64,000 nt of DNA from Kaistia terrae (GTDB taxonomy: Bacteria; Pseudomonadota; Alphaproteobacteria; Rhizobiales; Kaistiaceae). The position numbers and the translations under genes are program-made. Location of the stretch: assembly GCF_026344005.1 (NCBI RefSeq), contig NZ_JAPKNH010000002.1, positions 682,001 to 746,000 on the forward strand. The letters run 5' to 3'. Numbering within the stretch: position 1 is the stretch's first letter; every line of letters starts with the position of its first letter. The notes under the pieces are model-generated. The model made no database searches, was not told the origin of the DNA, and saw only the letters and a list, made by a program, of their open reading frames with translations. This document shows, one piece after another, positions 45,109 through 54,452 of the stretch.

Positions 45109-45123
45109 TTAACAAGGTATTAA
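45109..45123. promoter_or_regulatory. CtrA binding site candidate (full consensus)
   Basis: TTAACAAGGTATTAA matches the CtrA consensus TTAA-N7-TTAA exactly. It lies 253 bp upstream of the GPR-like gene and 504 bp upstream of the ferredoxin gene, in an otherwise featureless 770-bp gap (44857-45626) in which I find no gene. Confidence 0.65.
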
Positions 45124-45567
45124 GGCGGGCTTCCCTGCTAGCGCGAGCCGGGCTGAAAGGGCCTTTACCGTCATTCATGAGATCGTGGTGGACGGCCGGT
45201 ACAATTTGCGGCGAGCCTGATGCAGGTCGGTGGATTTGATCCCGTTGCTGCGCCTCCTGATGTATGTCTCGATCAATCCTGAACGTGCACAGGCCGGCCC
45301 TGCCGGCGGACTATACATCAAGGTCGATCCATCCAGGTGCTGATTTGCTTTGGATGCGCGGTGGCGAGTCGCTATCAACGTTTGTCAGGCCGTGCGCCGA
45401 TGTGGAAATTCTGATGCGCGGGGGTTGCAGGTCGCCGTTCAGGGTGGCCCCGGATTTGTTAACCATGGCGAACGAATTACCCTCCGCGGCGGGGAACCTT
45501 CCGTGAAACCGAGGTCGAGACGAGCCCGTATATACAATCGGTCGCGGCGGTTGCCCTCGCTCGGCCC

Positions 45568-45597
45568 TTGGCACGTCCGAGGCATATCGCCTATAGG
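45568..45597 (+). promoter_or_regulatory. Promoter candidate for the ferredoxin gene
   Basis: TTGGCA (45568-45573) and TATAGG (45592-45597), 18 bases apart, end 29 bases before the ferredoxin ATG. Confidence 0.45.
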
Positions 45598-45626
45598 GGG
45601 CAGTCTTTTGCAGCGTTTCGGATCCC

Positions 45627-45947
45627 ATGGCCAAGATCACTTATATTGCCTTCGATGGCACGCCCTTCGAGATTGAAGCCCGCGACGGCTCGACCGTGAT
45701 GGAAAATGCCGTGCGCAACGCCGTGCCGGGCATCGAGGCGGAGTGCGGCGGCGCCTGCGCCTGCGCCACCTGCCACGTCTATGTCGACGACGCATGGGTC
45801 GCGATCACCGGTGAGCCGGAAGCGATGGAAGAGGACATGCTAGACTTTGCGCAGGACGTGCAGCCGAACTCGCGGCTTTCCTGCCAGATCCGCGTCAAGC
45901 CCGAGCTGGATGGCCTGATCGTCCGCATCCCGGAGCGCCAGGGCTGA
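45627..45947 (+). CDS. [2Fe-2S] ferredoxin (adrenodoxin/FdxB type)
   Basis: A 106-residue electron carrier. The cluster ligands are visible as [15 protein letters not shown] plus a distal cysteine in RLSCQIRV, the adrenodoxin-type spacing used by ferredoxins that serve P450s or Fe-S assembly. The next gene, 120 bp downstream on the same strand, encodes a ferredoxin-NADP reductase, so the two could form one electron-transfer chain. Start ATG 45627 is the only sensible one. Confidence 0.92.
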   Translation: MAKITYIAFDGTPFEIEARDGSTVMENAVRNAVPGIEAECGGACACATCHVYVDDAWVAITGEPEAMEEDMLDFAQDVQPNSRLSCQIRVKPELDGLIVRIPERQG

Positions 45948-46018
45948 ACCGTTCCGTCCTGCGTCAGAGGATGGTTTTGCTCGCAAGGGGCATTTGCGCG
46001 GAACTTTGATGCTTTGCA

Positions 46019-47102
<1,084 letters not shown>

Positions 47103-47218
47103 TCCGGCGCACCGCGCCGCGCGGGCTATACCCGTGCTAAAGAATCCCCCGGCGCGCCGCGCCGGGCCGGAACCCCAGCCGCCATGGGCCGTTTACCCTA
47201 TGGTCGAAGCCGGAGCCG

Positions 47219-47734
47219 ATGATGCAGTTCACCACGCATGACTTCGCCGATGCCGGCGACATTCCCAACAATCCGGACTTGCCGCTGATCCTCTACCGGG
47301 CAGCTCTGGTCGAGGATGGCACGGACCGCGCCTCGGCGTTTGAGCGTCTGTTCACGTCGCATGGCTGGGGCGGGTCGTGGCGCAACGGCATGTATCCGTT
47401 CGATCACTATCATTCGACCGCGCATGAGGTTCTCGGCATCGCGTCGGGAACCGTGACGGTTCAACTCGGCGGCGACGCCGGCCTGCCGGTGGACCTGGTG
47501 GCCGGAGACGCCGTATTGATCCCGGCCGGTGTCGGGCACAGACGGATTGCCTCCAGCTCGGATCTGATCGTCGTCGGAGCGTATCCGATGGGCCAGCGCT
47601 GGGATCTGGTTCGCGCCGATGATGTCGTCGACGCCGGCGCAGTCCGAACCCGGATCCGCGCCGTCACCCTGCCTGCCGAGGACCCGCTCGCCGGATCGAA
47701 GGGGCCGCTCGCGAAGCATTGGACGACAGGCTGA
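47219..47734 (+). CDS. Cupin domain protein, YjlB-like
   Basis: A 171-residue cupin. It shows IPNNPDLPLILYR, GWGGSWRNGMYPFDHYHSTA, HEVLGIASGTVTVQLGG and AGDAVLIPAGVGHRRI, the typical order of the YjlB family; His residues in FDHYHSTAHE and GHRR would bind a metal. Its role is unknown. It follows the ferredoxin reductase by 115 bp and has GGAG upstream of ATG 47219. Confidence 0.82.
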   Translation: MMQFTTHDFADAGDIPNNPDLPLILYRAALVEDGTDRASAFERLFTSHGWGGSWRNGMYPFDHYHSTAHEVLGIASGTVTVQLGGDAGLPVDLVAGDAVLIPAGVGHRRIASSSDLIVVGAYPMGQRWDLVRADDVVDAGAVRTRIRAVTLPAEDPLAGSKGPLAKHWTTG

Positions 47735-47756
47735 CCGAGCCGGCTTGTGGGATCCA

Positions 47757-47896
47757 GAAGACCCTCACCCCGGCCCTCTCCCGCAAGCGGGCGAGGGGGC
47801 TCGCCTGCGCCCTTTCGACAATCAATATTGATGAGTGATCCGGCCTCGAAAAGCCCTCGCCCGCTCGCGGGAGAGGGTTGGGTGAGGGGCTTGCTT
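47757..47896. repeat. Palindromic dispersed repeat, family A copy 4
   Basis: Left arm AAGACCCTCACCCCGGCCCT then CTCCCGCAAGCGGGCGAGGG; right arm AAGCCCTCGCCCGCTCGCGG then GAGAGGGTTGGGTGAGGGGC. It lies between the convergent cupin and ycjF genes. Confidence 0.85.
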
Positions 47897-47916
47897 TCTA
47901 ACCGGCTCGCCTGCCG

Positions 47917-48936
47917 TCACTCCGGCCTCTTGCCCGCCTTGCCGCCGATCTTCGTCAGCTCGGCGATGAAGTCCGCCATCGCCGGCGGCTTCTCCGCGAT
48001 GAAGGGCAAGGGGCGGCAGACGTCGATGGCGGCGATGCCGACGCGCGCCGTGAGAATGCCGTTGATTACGCCTTCGCCGAGCCGCGCCGACAGTCGGGCC
48101 GCGATGCCGTGGCCGAGGATCTGCTGGACCAGCGAGTCGCCCGCCGCCATGCCGCCGGTAACGGCGAGATGAGCGATGACGGTGCGCGCCAGCCGCAGGA
48201 AGCCGAGCGTGCCGGGCCTGCCGCCATAGAGCTGGCCGAGCTGGCGGATCAGGCGAAGCGCCGTCACCAGTACGAACAAGAGATCGACCAGCGCGCGGGG
48301 CGAGATTGCCGTCACCAGCGTGACCCGCTTGGCAGCCGACAGCACCAGGGTCTGCGCGGCGATATCGAGCGGGCGCAGCAGTTCATGCTCCGAGAGGCCG
48401 ATCAGGTCGCGTCCGTCGATGATCTCGGCCGCGTGCCGCTCCAACGCCGCGCGGCCATGTGCCGTGTCCGGCCGCTCGCCATAGAGCGCCGTCAGGTCGC
48501 GCACCGAGGCGCGGGCGGCAACGCGGTCGTCGCGGCGGGCGGCGTCGTCGGCCGCCTCGCGGATCGACGTGATGCGACGAAGTCGGAGCAGTCCGCCGAT
48601 CTCGCGCGTGGCAAGCGCGATCAGCGCGACCAGGCCGACTGACGCGACCGCGACCGCGAACCAGCCGAGCCATTCGGCCCGCTGGAACAGGTCGCGGATC
48701 AACTGGTCGACGGCAAGGCCAATGCCCAGCGACAGCAGGATGCCGAGAGCCGAGACGAGGATGTTGGCCCAGCGCGGCCCGCGCCGAGGTTTTGGCACGG
48801 GGACGGGGAGGTCGAACTCTTCCGGTTCGGCGATCACCATCGGCCGGTCGCCGGGGCGATGGGCGATGTCCGGGTCGTCGACGACACGGATGCTGTCGAG
48901 GCGGAAGGCGGTTGGCTTGCGCGGGGTATCGCTCAT
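47917..48936 (-). CDS. ycjF: YcjF family (TIGR01620/DUF697) membrane protein
   Basis: A 339-residue inner-membrane protein with two N-terminal helices (ANILVSALGILLSLGIGLAV and WFAVAVASVGLVALIALA) and a DUF697 region with further hydrophobic helices (residues about 210-300). The family is unassigned biochemically but is nearly always paired with ycjX, as here. Its start overlaps the ycjX stop by 4 bp. Confidence 0.88.
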   Translation of the reverse strand: MSDTPRKPTAFRLDSIRVVDDPDIAHRPGDRPMVIAEPEEFDLPVPVPKPRRGPRWANILVSALGILLSLGIGLAVDQLIRDLFQRAEWLGWFAVAVASVGLVALIALATREIGGLLRLRRITSIREAADDAARRDDRVAARASVRDLTALYGERPDTAHGRAALERHAAEIIDGRDLIGLSEHELLRPLDIAAQTLVLSAAKRVTLVTAISPRALVDLLFVLVTALRLIRQLGQLYGGRPGTLGFLRLARTVIAHLAVTGGMAAGDSLVQQILGHGIAARLSARLGEGVINGILTARVGIAAIDVCRPLPFIAEKPPAMADFIAELTKIGGKAGKRPE

Positions 48937-50396
48937 GACAACCGGTCTCCGATCAGGAATTCCAGCGCGCGGTCAAGCCGGATATGCGGCAGCGACAGGG
49001 TGATGCCCTCGGCCGTCCGTTCCAGCGCCGGCGGGCGGAAGCGCACGAATCGTAGCTCTGTCGGGCTCAGCTCAGAAGTTGAGTCAGGTCCTTGCAGGAC
49101 TGAATCAGGATTGTTCGGCAAGTCGCCGGGAAAGAACGCGATTTCGCTTTTGCCGTCGAAGGTCTCGCCATCGATCGTCTCGCCGGCAAGCGGCGTTCCG
49201 ATGATCGACGGCAACTTCTGCGAGTCCTGTACGACGACGCCTTCGCGCGTGGCGCGGACGGAGGCGAGCGCCGCCACCTCGACGCGTGCACCCGCCGCCG
49301 AAGCCCGCTCGATCGCCGGCGCCAGCAGCCGCGAGAGAATGGCTTCCAGGCGATCGTGGTCGGCGTGGTGCAGATGGTCGGCCTTGGTCGCGCCGATCAG
49401 GATGCGGTCGATGCGTCGCGTCATCAGCCCGCCCAGCCACGAGCCGGAGCCGGGGCGGTAGCAGCCGAGGATCTCGGTCAGCGCGGCGCCGAGATCCGCG
49501 ACAGCCGCGGGGCCGGCGTTCAGCGCGTTGAGCGCATCGACCAGCACGATCTGCCGGTCGAGCCGGGCGAAGTGATCGCGGAAGAACGGCTTTACCACCA
49601 CCGACTTATACGCCTCGTAGCGCCGCGCCATCATCCGGCCGAGCGAGCCGGCAGGGGCGTTTACAGCGGTGTCGGGCAGGGGGGAGAAGGTCAGGGCAGG
49701 CGACCCCTCGAGATCGCCCGGCATGAGAAAGCGACCGGGCGGCAAGGTCGACATGGCGTTCTCGTCGGCCCGGCATGCGCGCAGATAATCGGTGAAGAGC
49801 GCCGCCAGTTCGCGCGCCACCGCCTCGTCCTCGGGCGCAGTGGGATCGATGGTTTCGAGCCGCGCCAGCCACGGCGCGGCCGCGATCCGCCGCGCAGGGC
49901 CGCGCGCCATCTCGACAGCCTCGCGCGACCAGGTGTCAAAATCCTTGGCGAGCAGCGGCAGGTCGAGCAGCCATTCGCCGGGGTAGTCGACAATGTCGAG
50001 GTTCAGCTTGCCCGGCCCGAAGCGCTGCTTGAAATAGGACGCCGATTCATAGGCGATGGTGAGCCGGAGCTCGCTGATCCGATAGGTCGAATCCGGCCAG
50101 GTTCGCTGGTCGACGAGGGCGCGGACATGATCCTCGTAATCGAAGCGGGGCACGTCGTCGTCGGGCTGCGGCTCCAGCCTGGCGCCGGTGACGCGACCGG
50201 TCGAATAGGAGCGGAACAGCGGAAGCCGGCCGCCATGGACGAGATTATGCACCAGCGCCGTGATGAAAACCGTCTTGCCGGCCCTCGCCAGCCCGGTGAC
50301 GCCGAGGCGCACGGTCGGTGATACGAGATCCGCTGCGCGATCCCCCAGCGTGACAAGGGCGAGGCGCGCTTCGTCGGTCAGCGTGGTTAGCTTCAA
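48933..50396 (-). CDS. ycjX: YcjX family GTPase-like protein
   Basis: A 487-residue P-loop protein of the DUF463 family, seen as GVTGLARAGKTVFITALVHN near the N-terminus, with VDYPGEWLLDLPLLAKDFDTW (switch region) and LIGATKADHLHH (nucleotide base specificity). Some members are induced by stress. I chose TTG 50396 because AGGAACGGGA stands just upstream and residues before it look non-coding (arginine-rich); ATG 50462 is the alternative. Confidence 0.88.
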   Translation of the reverse strand: MKLTTLTDEARLALVTLGDRAADLVSPTVRLGVTGLARAGKTVFITALVHNLVHGGRLPLFRSYSTGRVTGARLEPQPDDDVPRFDYEDHVRALVDQRTWPDSTYRISELRLTIAYESASYFKQRFGPGKLNLDIVDYPGEWLLDLPLLAKDFDTWSREAVEMARGPARRIAAAPWLARLETIDPTAPEDEAVARELAALFTDYLRACRADENAMSTLPPGRFLMPGDLEGSPALTFSPLPDTAVNAPAGSLGRMMARRYEAYKSVVVKPFFRDHFARLDRQIVLVDALNALNAGPAAVADLGAALTEILGCYRPGSGSWLGGLMTRRIDRILIGATKADHLHHADHDRLEAILSRLLAPAIERASAAGARVEVAALASVRATREGVVVQDSQKLPSIIGTPLAGETIDGETFDGKSEIAFFPGDLPNNPDSVLQGPDSTSELSPTELRFVRFRPPALERTAEGITLSLPHIRLDRALEFLIGDRLS

Positions 50397-50491
50397 AGGT
50401 CCCGTTCCTGGCCGGCGGAGTGCGGCCGCATGGTGTGGCCGAAGAGCCGGCCGCGTCCCCATGTAGGCACGGCGGCGGGGCCGCAAAAGAT

Positions 50492-51037
50492 CTATTCGTC
50501 GTCGGCGATCGGGTCGGAGCCGACGAGCTCCAGCTCTCGCGGACGGAAGAAGGCGACGATCCGGCCTGTCCTGGGGCGCAACTCCGACCATTTGTGGATG
50601 TCGAAATCGATGACGGCGAGGCCGCCGGTCGGAAACTTGTCGGAGATCTCCTCGCGCAACGCCGGATTGCCGCTGCCGATCAGTTCGATGGCCGTGTCCT
50701 GCATCGTCGGGTTATGGCCGATCAGCATGAGATGGCGGGAACTGCCGCCAAGCGCGCCGATCGTGTCGATATAGGCGTCGGCGCCGACCTCGTAGAGGCC
50801 GCGCAGGATCCGGATATCGAGATCCGTCCCGATCATCGGCATCAGCCCCATCAGCGTTTCGCGGGTGCGGCGGGCGGCGGAGCAGAGGATACGGTCGGGC
50901 GCCAGCCTGTGGGCGGCGAGATGCTCGCCGATCATCGTCGCGGCGCGTCGCCCGCGCGGCGCCAGCGGCCGGTCGAAATCGGCGAGACCGGCGACATCCC
51001 AGGCGGATTTGGCGTGGCGGAGCAGAAGGAGGCGCAT
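50492..51037 (-). CDS. SixA-type histidine phosphatase
   Basis: A 181-residue phosphohistidine phosphatase of the RHG superfamily: LLLLRHAKSAWD (catalytic RHG-like motif with His8), ADFDRPLAPRGRRAA, and IGHNPTMQD (second catalytic His). SixA removes phosphate from the HPt domain of E. coli ArcB or from the nitrogen PTS; the partner here is unknown. Confidence 0.88.
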   Translation of the reverse strand: MRLLLLRHAKSAWDVAGLADFDRPLAPRGRRAATMIGEHLAAHRLAPDRILCSAARRTRETLMGLMPMIGTDLDIRILRGLYEVGADAYIDTIGALGGSSRHLMLIGHNPTMQDTAIELIGSGNPALREEISDKFPTGGLAVIDFDIHKWSELRPRTGRIVAFFRPRELELVGSDPIADDE

Positions 51038-51200
51038 GGTTATCGATTCTATCCTGTTCCGGCGCGATTTTGTTCCCTTGATCCAGGGGCCGATGCGCTA
51101 TCGGACGGATAGGCTGACATGGCTTGGGCGCGAACTCAATCGGGGATGCGGCACAGACTGAGGGGCTGGAAAGCGGTCGTCGGCCGGCTGGATTACCGCC

Positions 51201-51680
51201 TCAGCCGGTATTGCCGTAGCGCGGGTTGGGCCGCACTTCGCCATCGGCTCGGGCGGGGCGGCGAGGAACGTGCCGGTTGTCGATGACGGCTCGCAACGCG
51301 CTGTCGGAGACGGCGCGCGCGGTCGCGAGTGCGGCCAGGTTGATCTGCAGGACGGAGCGGAATTCTTCATGACGCAGGCGCAGGCGGGCAACCTGGCCGG
51401 GATCGAGGTCTTCCAGGCTCTGCCCGATAGCGCCGAGAACGGCGAGCTCGTCCATGTAGCGCTTGGCATAGTGGCTTTTGCGCGCGCCAAGCTCGGTGGC
51501 GGCGAATGTCATGCCGTCGCGCAGAAGGGCGGCTTCGGCTTCGATCAGTTGCAGCAGCGCATCCATCGTCGCTTCGATCCCCGAAAGGGCGCTGTTCGCG
51601 TCCCGATGGTCATCTGGTGGGAGCGATGACGCGGGCTCTGCCGACGTCGTGCGGGCGTGCTGGGAACGGGCTTCTCTCAC
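51201..51680 (-). CDS. FlgN-like helical protein
   Basis: A 159-residue protein of two long helices (ATMDALLQLIEAEAALLRDG, FAATELGARKSHYAKRYMDE, and a second pair) that resembles FlgN-type flagellar export chaperones. The match is weak. A FliO-like gene 0.9 kb away adds slight support. I take GTG 51680 with AGGGAAG 6 bases upstream; the ATG at 51770 has no ribosome site and yields an arginine-rich start. It is divergent from dksA. Confidence 0.45.
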   Translation of the reverse strand: MREARSQHARTTSAEPASSLPPDDHRDANSALSGIEATMDALLQLIEAEAALLRDGMTFAATELGARKSHYAKRYMDELAVLGAIGQSLEDLDPGQVARLRLRHEEFRSVLQINLAALATARAVSDSALRAVIDNRHVPRRPARADGEVRPNPRYGNTG

Positions 51681-51785
51681 GGACGTCTTCCCTGGTCGAA
51701 CGCGCCTGATGCGGATCGGTCGCGTGCAAACCGGGATTCGGTCCCGGCGGCATCCGGCCGCAAAGGGCATTCAAACTCGGTATGA

Positions 51786-51800
51786 TTAACGAAGTTTTAC
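51786..51800. promoter_or_regulatory. Near-consensus CtrA site
   Basis: TTAACGAAGTTTTAC matches TTAA-N7-TTAA in seven of eight positions, in the gap between the FlgN-like gene and dksA. Confidence 0.35.
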
Positions 51801-51876
51801 CTGACGTTGCGTGAATGCCACGGTCCTTTTGGTGTCTCTTTGCGCTCATTCCTGTTGCCAGGGAATAGGTGGCTTA

Positions 51877-51899
51877 TTGAAATACGATTGTATTTTCAA
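51877..51899. promoter_or_regulatory. Inverted repeat upstream of dksA
   Basis: TTGAAATAC-GATT-GTATTTTCAA is an imperfect inverted repeat (one extra T) in the AT-rich dksA leader; unknown function. Confidence 0.3.
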
Positions 51900-52053
51900 A
51901 GCACTGGCGGAGATATTCTTTCTTCGCCGGGAGATAAAAGCGGGTGAAATCGGGATATCTTCGGGTCCCTCATAATCACGCATGCGGCCTGTTGTCCTTA
52001 GGGTGTCGCATCGCTATATTCCGCGCCGAAATGCCACCGACAAGGGGTCATTC

Positions 52054-52470
52054 ATGACGCTAGATACCCTTGAAGCGTATCGGCCTTCGGAAGCCGAGCC
52101 CTTCATGAACGAGCGGCAACGGGAGTACTTCAAAAAGAAGCTCCTCGCCTGGAAAGACGATATTCTCCGGGAGTCCCGGGAAACCCTTCAACATTTGCAG
52201 GATGAAAACGTCAATCATCCGGATCTGGCAGACCGTGCGTCGTCGGAGACAGATCGTGCGATCGAACTCCGGGCCCGCGATCGTCAGCGCAAGCTGATCT
52301 CCAAGATCGACGCGGCGCTGCAGCGGATCGACGACGGTAGCTATGGCTACTGCGAGGAAACGGGCGAACCGATCAGCCTCATGCGTCTCGACGCCCGGCC
52401 AATCGCCACGCTGTCGATCGAGGCGCAAGAGCGTCACGAGCGGCGTGAGCGGGTGTATCGCGACGAATAG
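52054..52470 (+). CDS. dksA: RNA polymerase-binding transcription factor DksA
   Basis: DksA binds the secondary channel of RNA polymerase and works with ppGpp in the stringent response. The 138-residue protein has the coiled-coil domain with the FKKKLLAWKDDILRESRETL start, DRASSETDRAIELRARDRQR (conserved D-x-x-x-E tip region) and the C-terminal finger region. Only one cysteine of the zinc finger remains (GYCEETGEPISLMRL), as in many alphaproteobacteria, so zinc is not expected. ATG 52054 gives the family length; the frame opens at 51982. Confidence 0.94.
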   Translation: MTLDTLEAYRPSEAEPFMNERQREYFKKKLLAWKDDILRESRETLQHLQDENVNHPDLADRASSETDRAIELRARDRQRKLISKIDAALQRIDDGSYGYCEETGEPISLMRLDARPIATLSIEAQERHERRERVYRDE

Positions 52471-52495
52471 GACTATCGTCTTCGAGCGAATTGAG

Positions 52496-52531
52496 AAGGG
52501 CGCGAAACCATCGGTTTCGCGCCCTTTTTTC
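52496..52531 (+). terminator. Terminator after dksA
   Basis: GGGCGCGAAACC-ATC-GGTTTCGCGCCC, a 12-bp perfect stem, followed by TTTTTT. Confidence 0.95.
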
Positions 52532-52578
52532 ATGTGCGTTCTGTGTGTGAGGCGCCGGCCTTGTGGCCGGCGGCCCCG

Positions 52579-53919
52579 TCAGCTCTTGCGCGAGTTCGAG
52601 ATCTCGCCGAGCAGGCGCGCCATTTCCTTTTCCAGATCACCGACCGAAGAGGACGACTCGGAATCGGAGGGATCGTGCGGCGGGAGCGGAGCCTCGATGA
52701 AGTCCTCTGCAATCGCGACCGGGGCGTCTTCCGGCTGGGGCGATTCGACCGCCGGGGCGTGCGACCGCGGCGCTGCGCCGAACAGATGCGCGTCCTCGGT
52801 GCTGGTCGTTTCCGGTCCCAGGTCGAAGATCGGCTCGAAGCGCGCCAGGCGGTCTGCCTCGTCGTCCAATCCGGCAAACGGATCCGCTTCGGCTGCTACG
52901 GGAGGCGCTGGCGGGACGATCGGGCGGCGCGGCGAGACACGGGCAGGGTCAATCGGCGCTGTCGGGGCTACCGGCGTCTGCTGCGAACCGAGCAGCGGGC
53001 GGGGGTCATAAGGGCGAGGGCGCTGGCCGGTCGGTCGGCCCTCGATAGGCTCCATCGGACCCTGCTGTGTCGTCGGGCGCGGCACGGGAGCCGATTCCGG
53101 CGGGATCTCGGCGGTGGTGGGCGTGTGGCGCGGACGATTGCCGGAAAGGAAGCTGGGGAAGCCACGACCGGTGCGCGGCTCGGGCGCCGGGCGTTCCGGA
53201 GCAACAGGCGGGGCCGGACGCTTCGAGGCCGGCTCGAAGCTGGCTTCCGGCTCGACATCGGCCGCGAACGACGTGTCCGAGGCGCGTTCTTCGAATGCCT
53301 CGACCTCTTCGACCTCTTCGACCTGCGGCGTCGCACGGCGAGCTTGCGATTCCACTGGAGCTGAAGCCGCGATCGGCAGCGCCTCGGCAACCGGCGTCAT
53401 CTCGGAACGGCGTGGCTCCGGCTGGCGGGTGGCGATGGGTTCGACCGGCGCGGCGGGGATGCTGCGGCCACTCTGCGACGTGGAACGGGCCTGGATCGGT
53501 TCCGGGCGAGCCGGCGCGGGCTCCGGCCGGGGCGGCTCGGGGCGCTGCGCCTCAGCACGCGGCTCGTCCTGGCGCAGGGGCTCCTGGCGGATCGCCTCCA
53601 GGCGTCGGGTCTGCTGCTGGGCGCGCTGGATGCCGGGTTCGACGACGACGTCGCTCGGGCCACCGATCAGGATCAGGTGTTCGACATTATCGCGCCGAAC
53701 CAGGATGAGGCGGCGGCGCTGGTCGAGCGGCAGCGCGTCCAGGACGGCCAGGCGAGGCTGGCGTCCGCGCGCCGGTCCGGCGCCGAGGCTGCCATTGGTG
53801 AACATGCGGATCAGCCAGAAGACCAGAAGGATGACCAGGAGAACCACGACGAGCGTGATCACGAACTGGGCAATGGTCGCGCCTGTGTCGCCGAACATTG
53901 GCGCCAGATAATCGTGCAT
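52579..53919 (-). CDS. FliO-like membrane protein with long Pro/Arg-rich tail
   Basis: A 446-residue protein. One N-terminal membrane helix (IAQFVITLVVVLLVILLVFW, about residues 15-40) is followed by GRQPRLAVLDALPLDQRRRL and ILVRRDNVEHLILIGGPSDV, the FliO core. FliO helps assemble the flagellar type III export gate. The remaining 330 residues are low-complexity, rich in Pro, Arg, Glu and Ala, and are unlike short enterobacterial FliO. It sits between dksA and cckA, with no other confident flagellar gene in the window. Confidence 0.65.
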   Translation of the reverse strand: MHDYLAPMFGDTGATIAQFVITLVVVLLVILLVFWLIRMFTNGSLGAGPARGRQPRLAVLDALPLDQRRRLILVRRDNVEHLILIGGPSDVVVEPGIQRAQQQTRRLEAIRQEPLRQDEPRAEAQRPEPPRPEPAPARPEPIQARSTSQSGRSIPAAPVEPIATRQPEPRRSEMTPVAEALPIAASAPVESQARRATPQVEEVEEVEAFEERASDTSFAADVEPEASFEPASKRPAPPVAPERPAPEPRTGRGFPSFLSGNRPRHTPTTAEIPPESAPVPRPTTQQGPMEPIEGRPTGQRPRPYDPRPLLGSQQTPVAPTAPIDPARVSPRRPIVPPAPPVAAEADPFAGLDDEADRLARFEPIFDLGPETTSTEDAHLFGAAPRSHAPAVESPQPEDAPVAIAEDFIEAPLPPHDPSDSESSSSVGDLEKEMARLLGEISNSRKS

Positions 53920-54096
53920 CTTACTCTCCCGACTTCCGAATCCGGTTCTGCCCGCATTCAGGCAACGAAACGGTTCGAGCCCGGCACCATCCGGCGCCTG
54001 CTAGCTCGATTCCCTGCTTATTCGACGTTTTTCAGACGTGCGCTAGGCCTTGGAGAGCCTCGCGACGTCCGTGCCCCCATCAATCCATTGGGGACA

Positions 54097-54111
54097 TTAA
54101 GAATTCATTGA
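54097..54111. promoter_or_regulatory. Near-consensus CtrA site between fliO-like gene and cckA
   Basis: TTAAGAATTCATTGA matches TTAA-N7-TTAA in seven of eight positions. It lies in a 533-bp gap (53920-54452) in which I find no gene. Confidence 0.35.
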
Positions 54112-54452
54112 CCATGACCGTGGCAGAATCCAGTGGATTCGCATGGCTATGAGCCGACAAACCGGCATTCTCTTCGGAAAAGTGGCCTTGTCGGGGCGCG
54201 GTCGGCGCTATGCGGTTGATGATTCTTCACGCTGCGCAGGCGGACGGAGCGTCGCCCGGACGGGACAGCGTGCCTCAGACGGCCGATTTCCGCAGGCCTG
54301 CGTTGAATTAAGCCGCGATCCTCCGCATTCTCCCTGCTAGAAGCGAGCAGCGATTCTTCGCGATCAACAGGCGTTCGCCAGAACTTAACGAACAGGATGG
54401 GGCAGACCGGGGTGCAAGGGTTCATGCCGCACATGTCGAGCCGCGCAACGGC

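Noticed and set aside
45264-45676. Small ORFs in the gap before the ferredoxin gene
   Set aside because: No ribosome sites, residue composition not protein-like, and overlapping frames on both strands are equally open.
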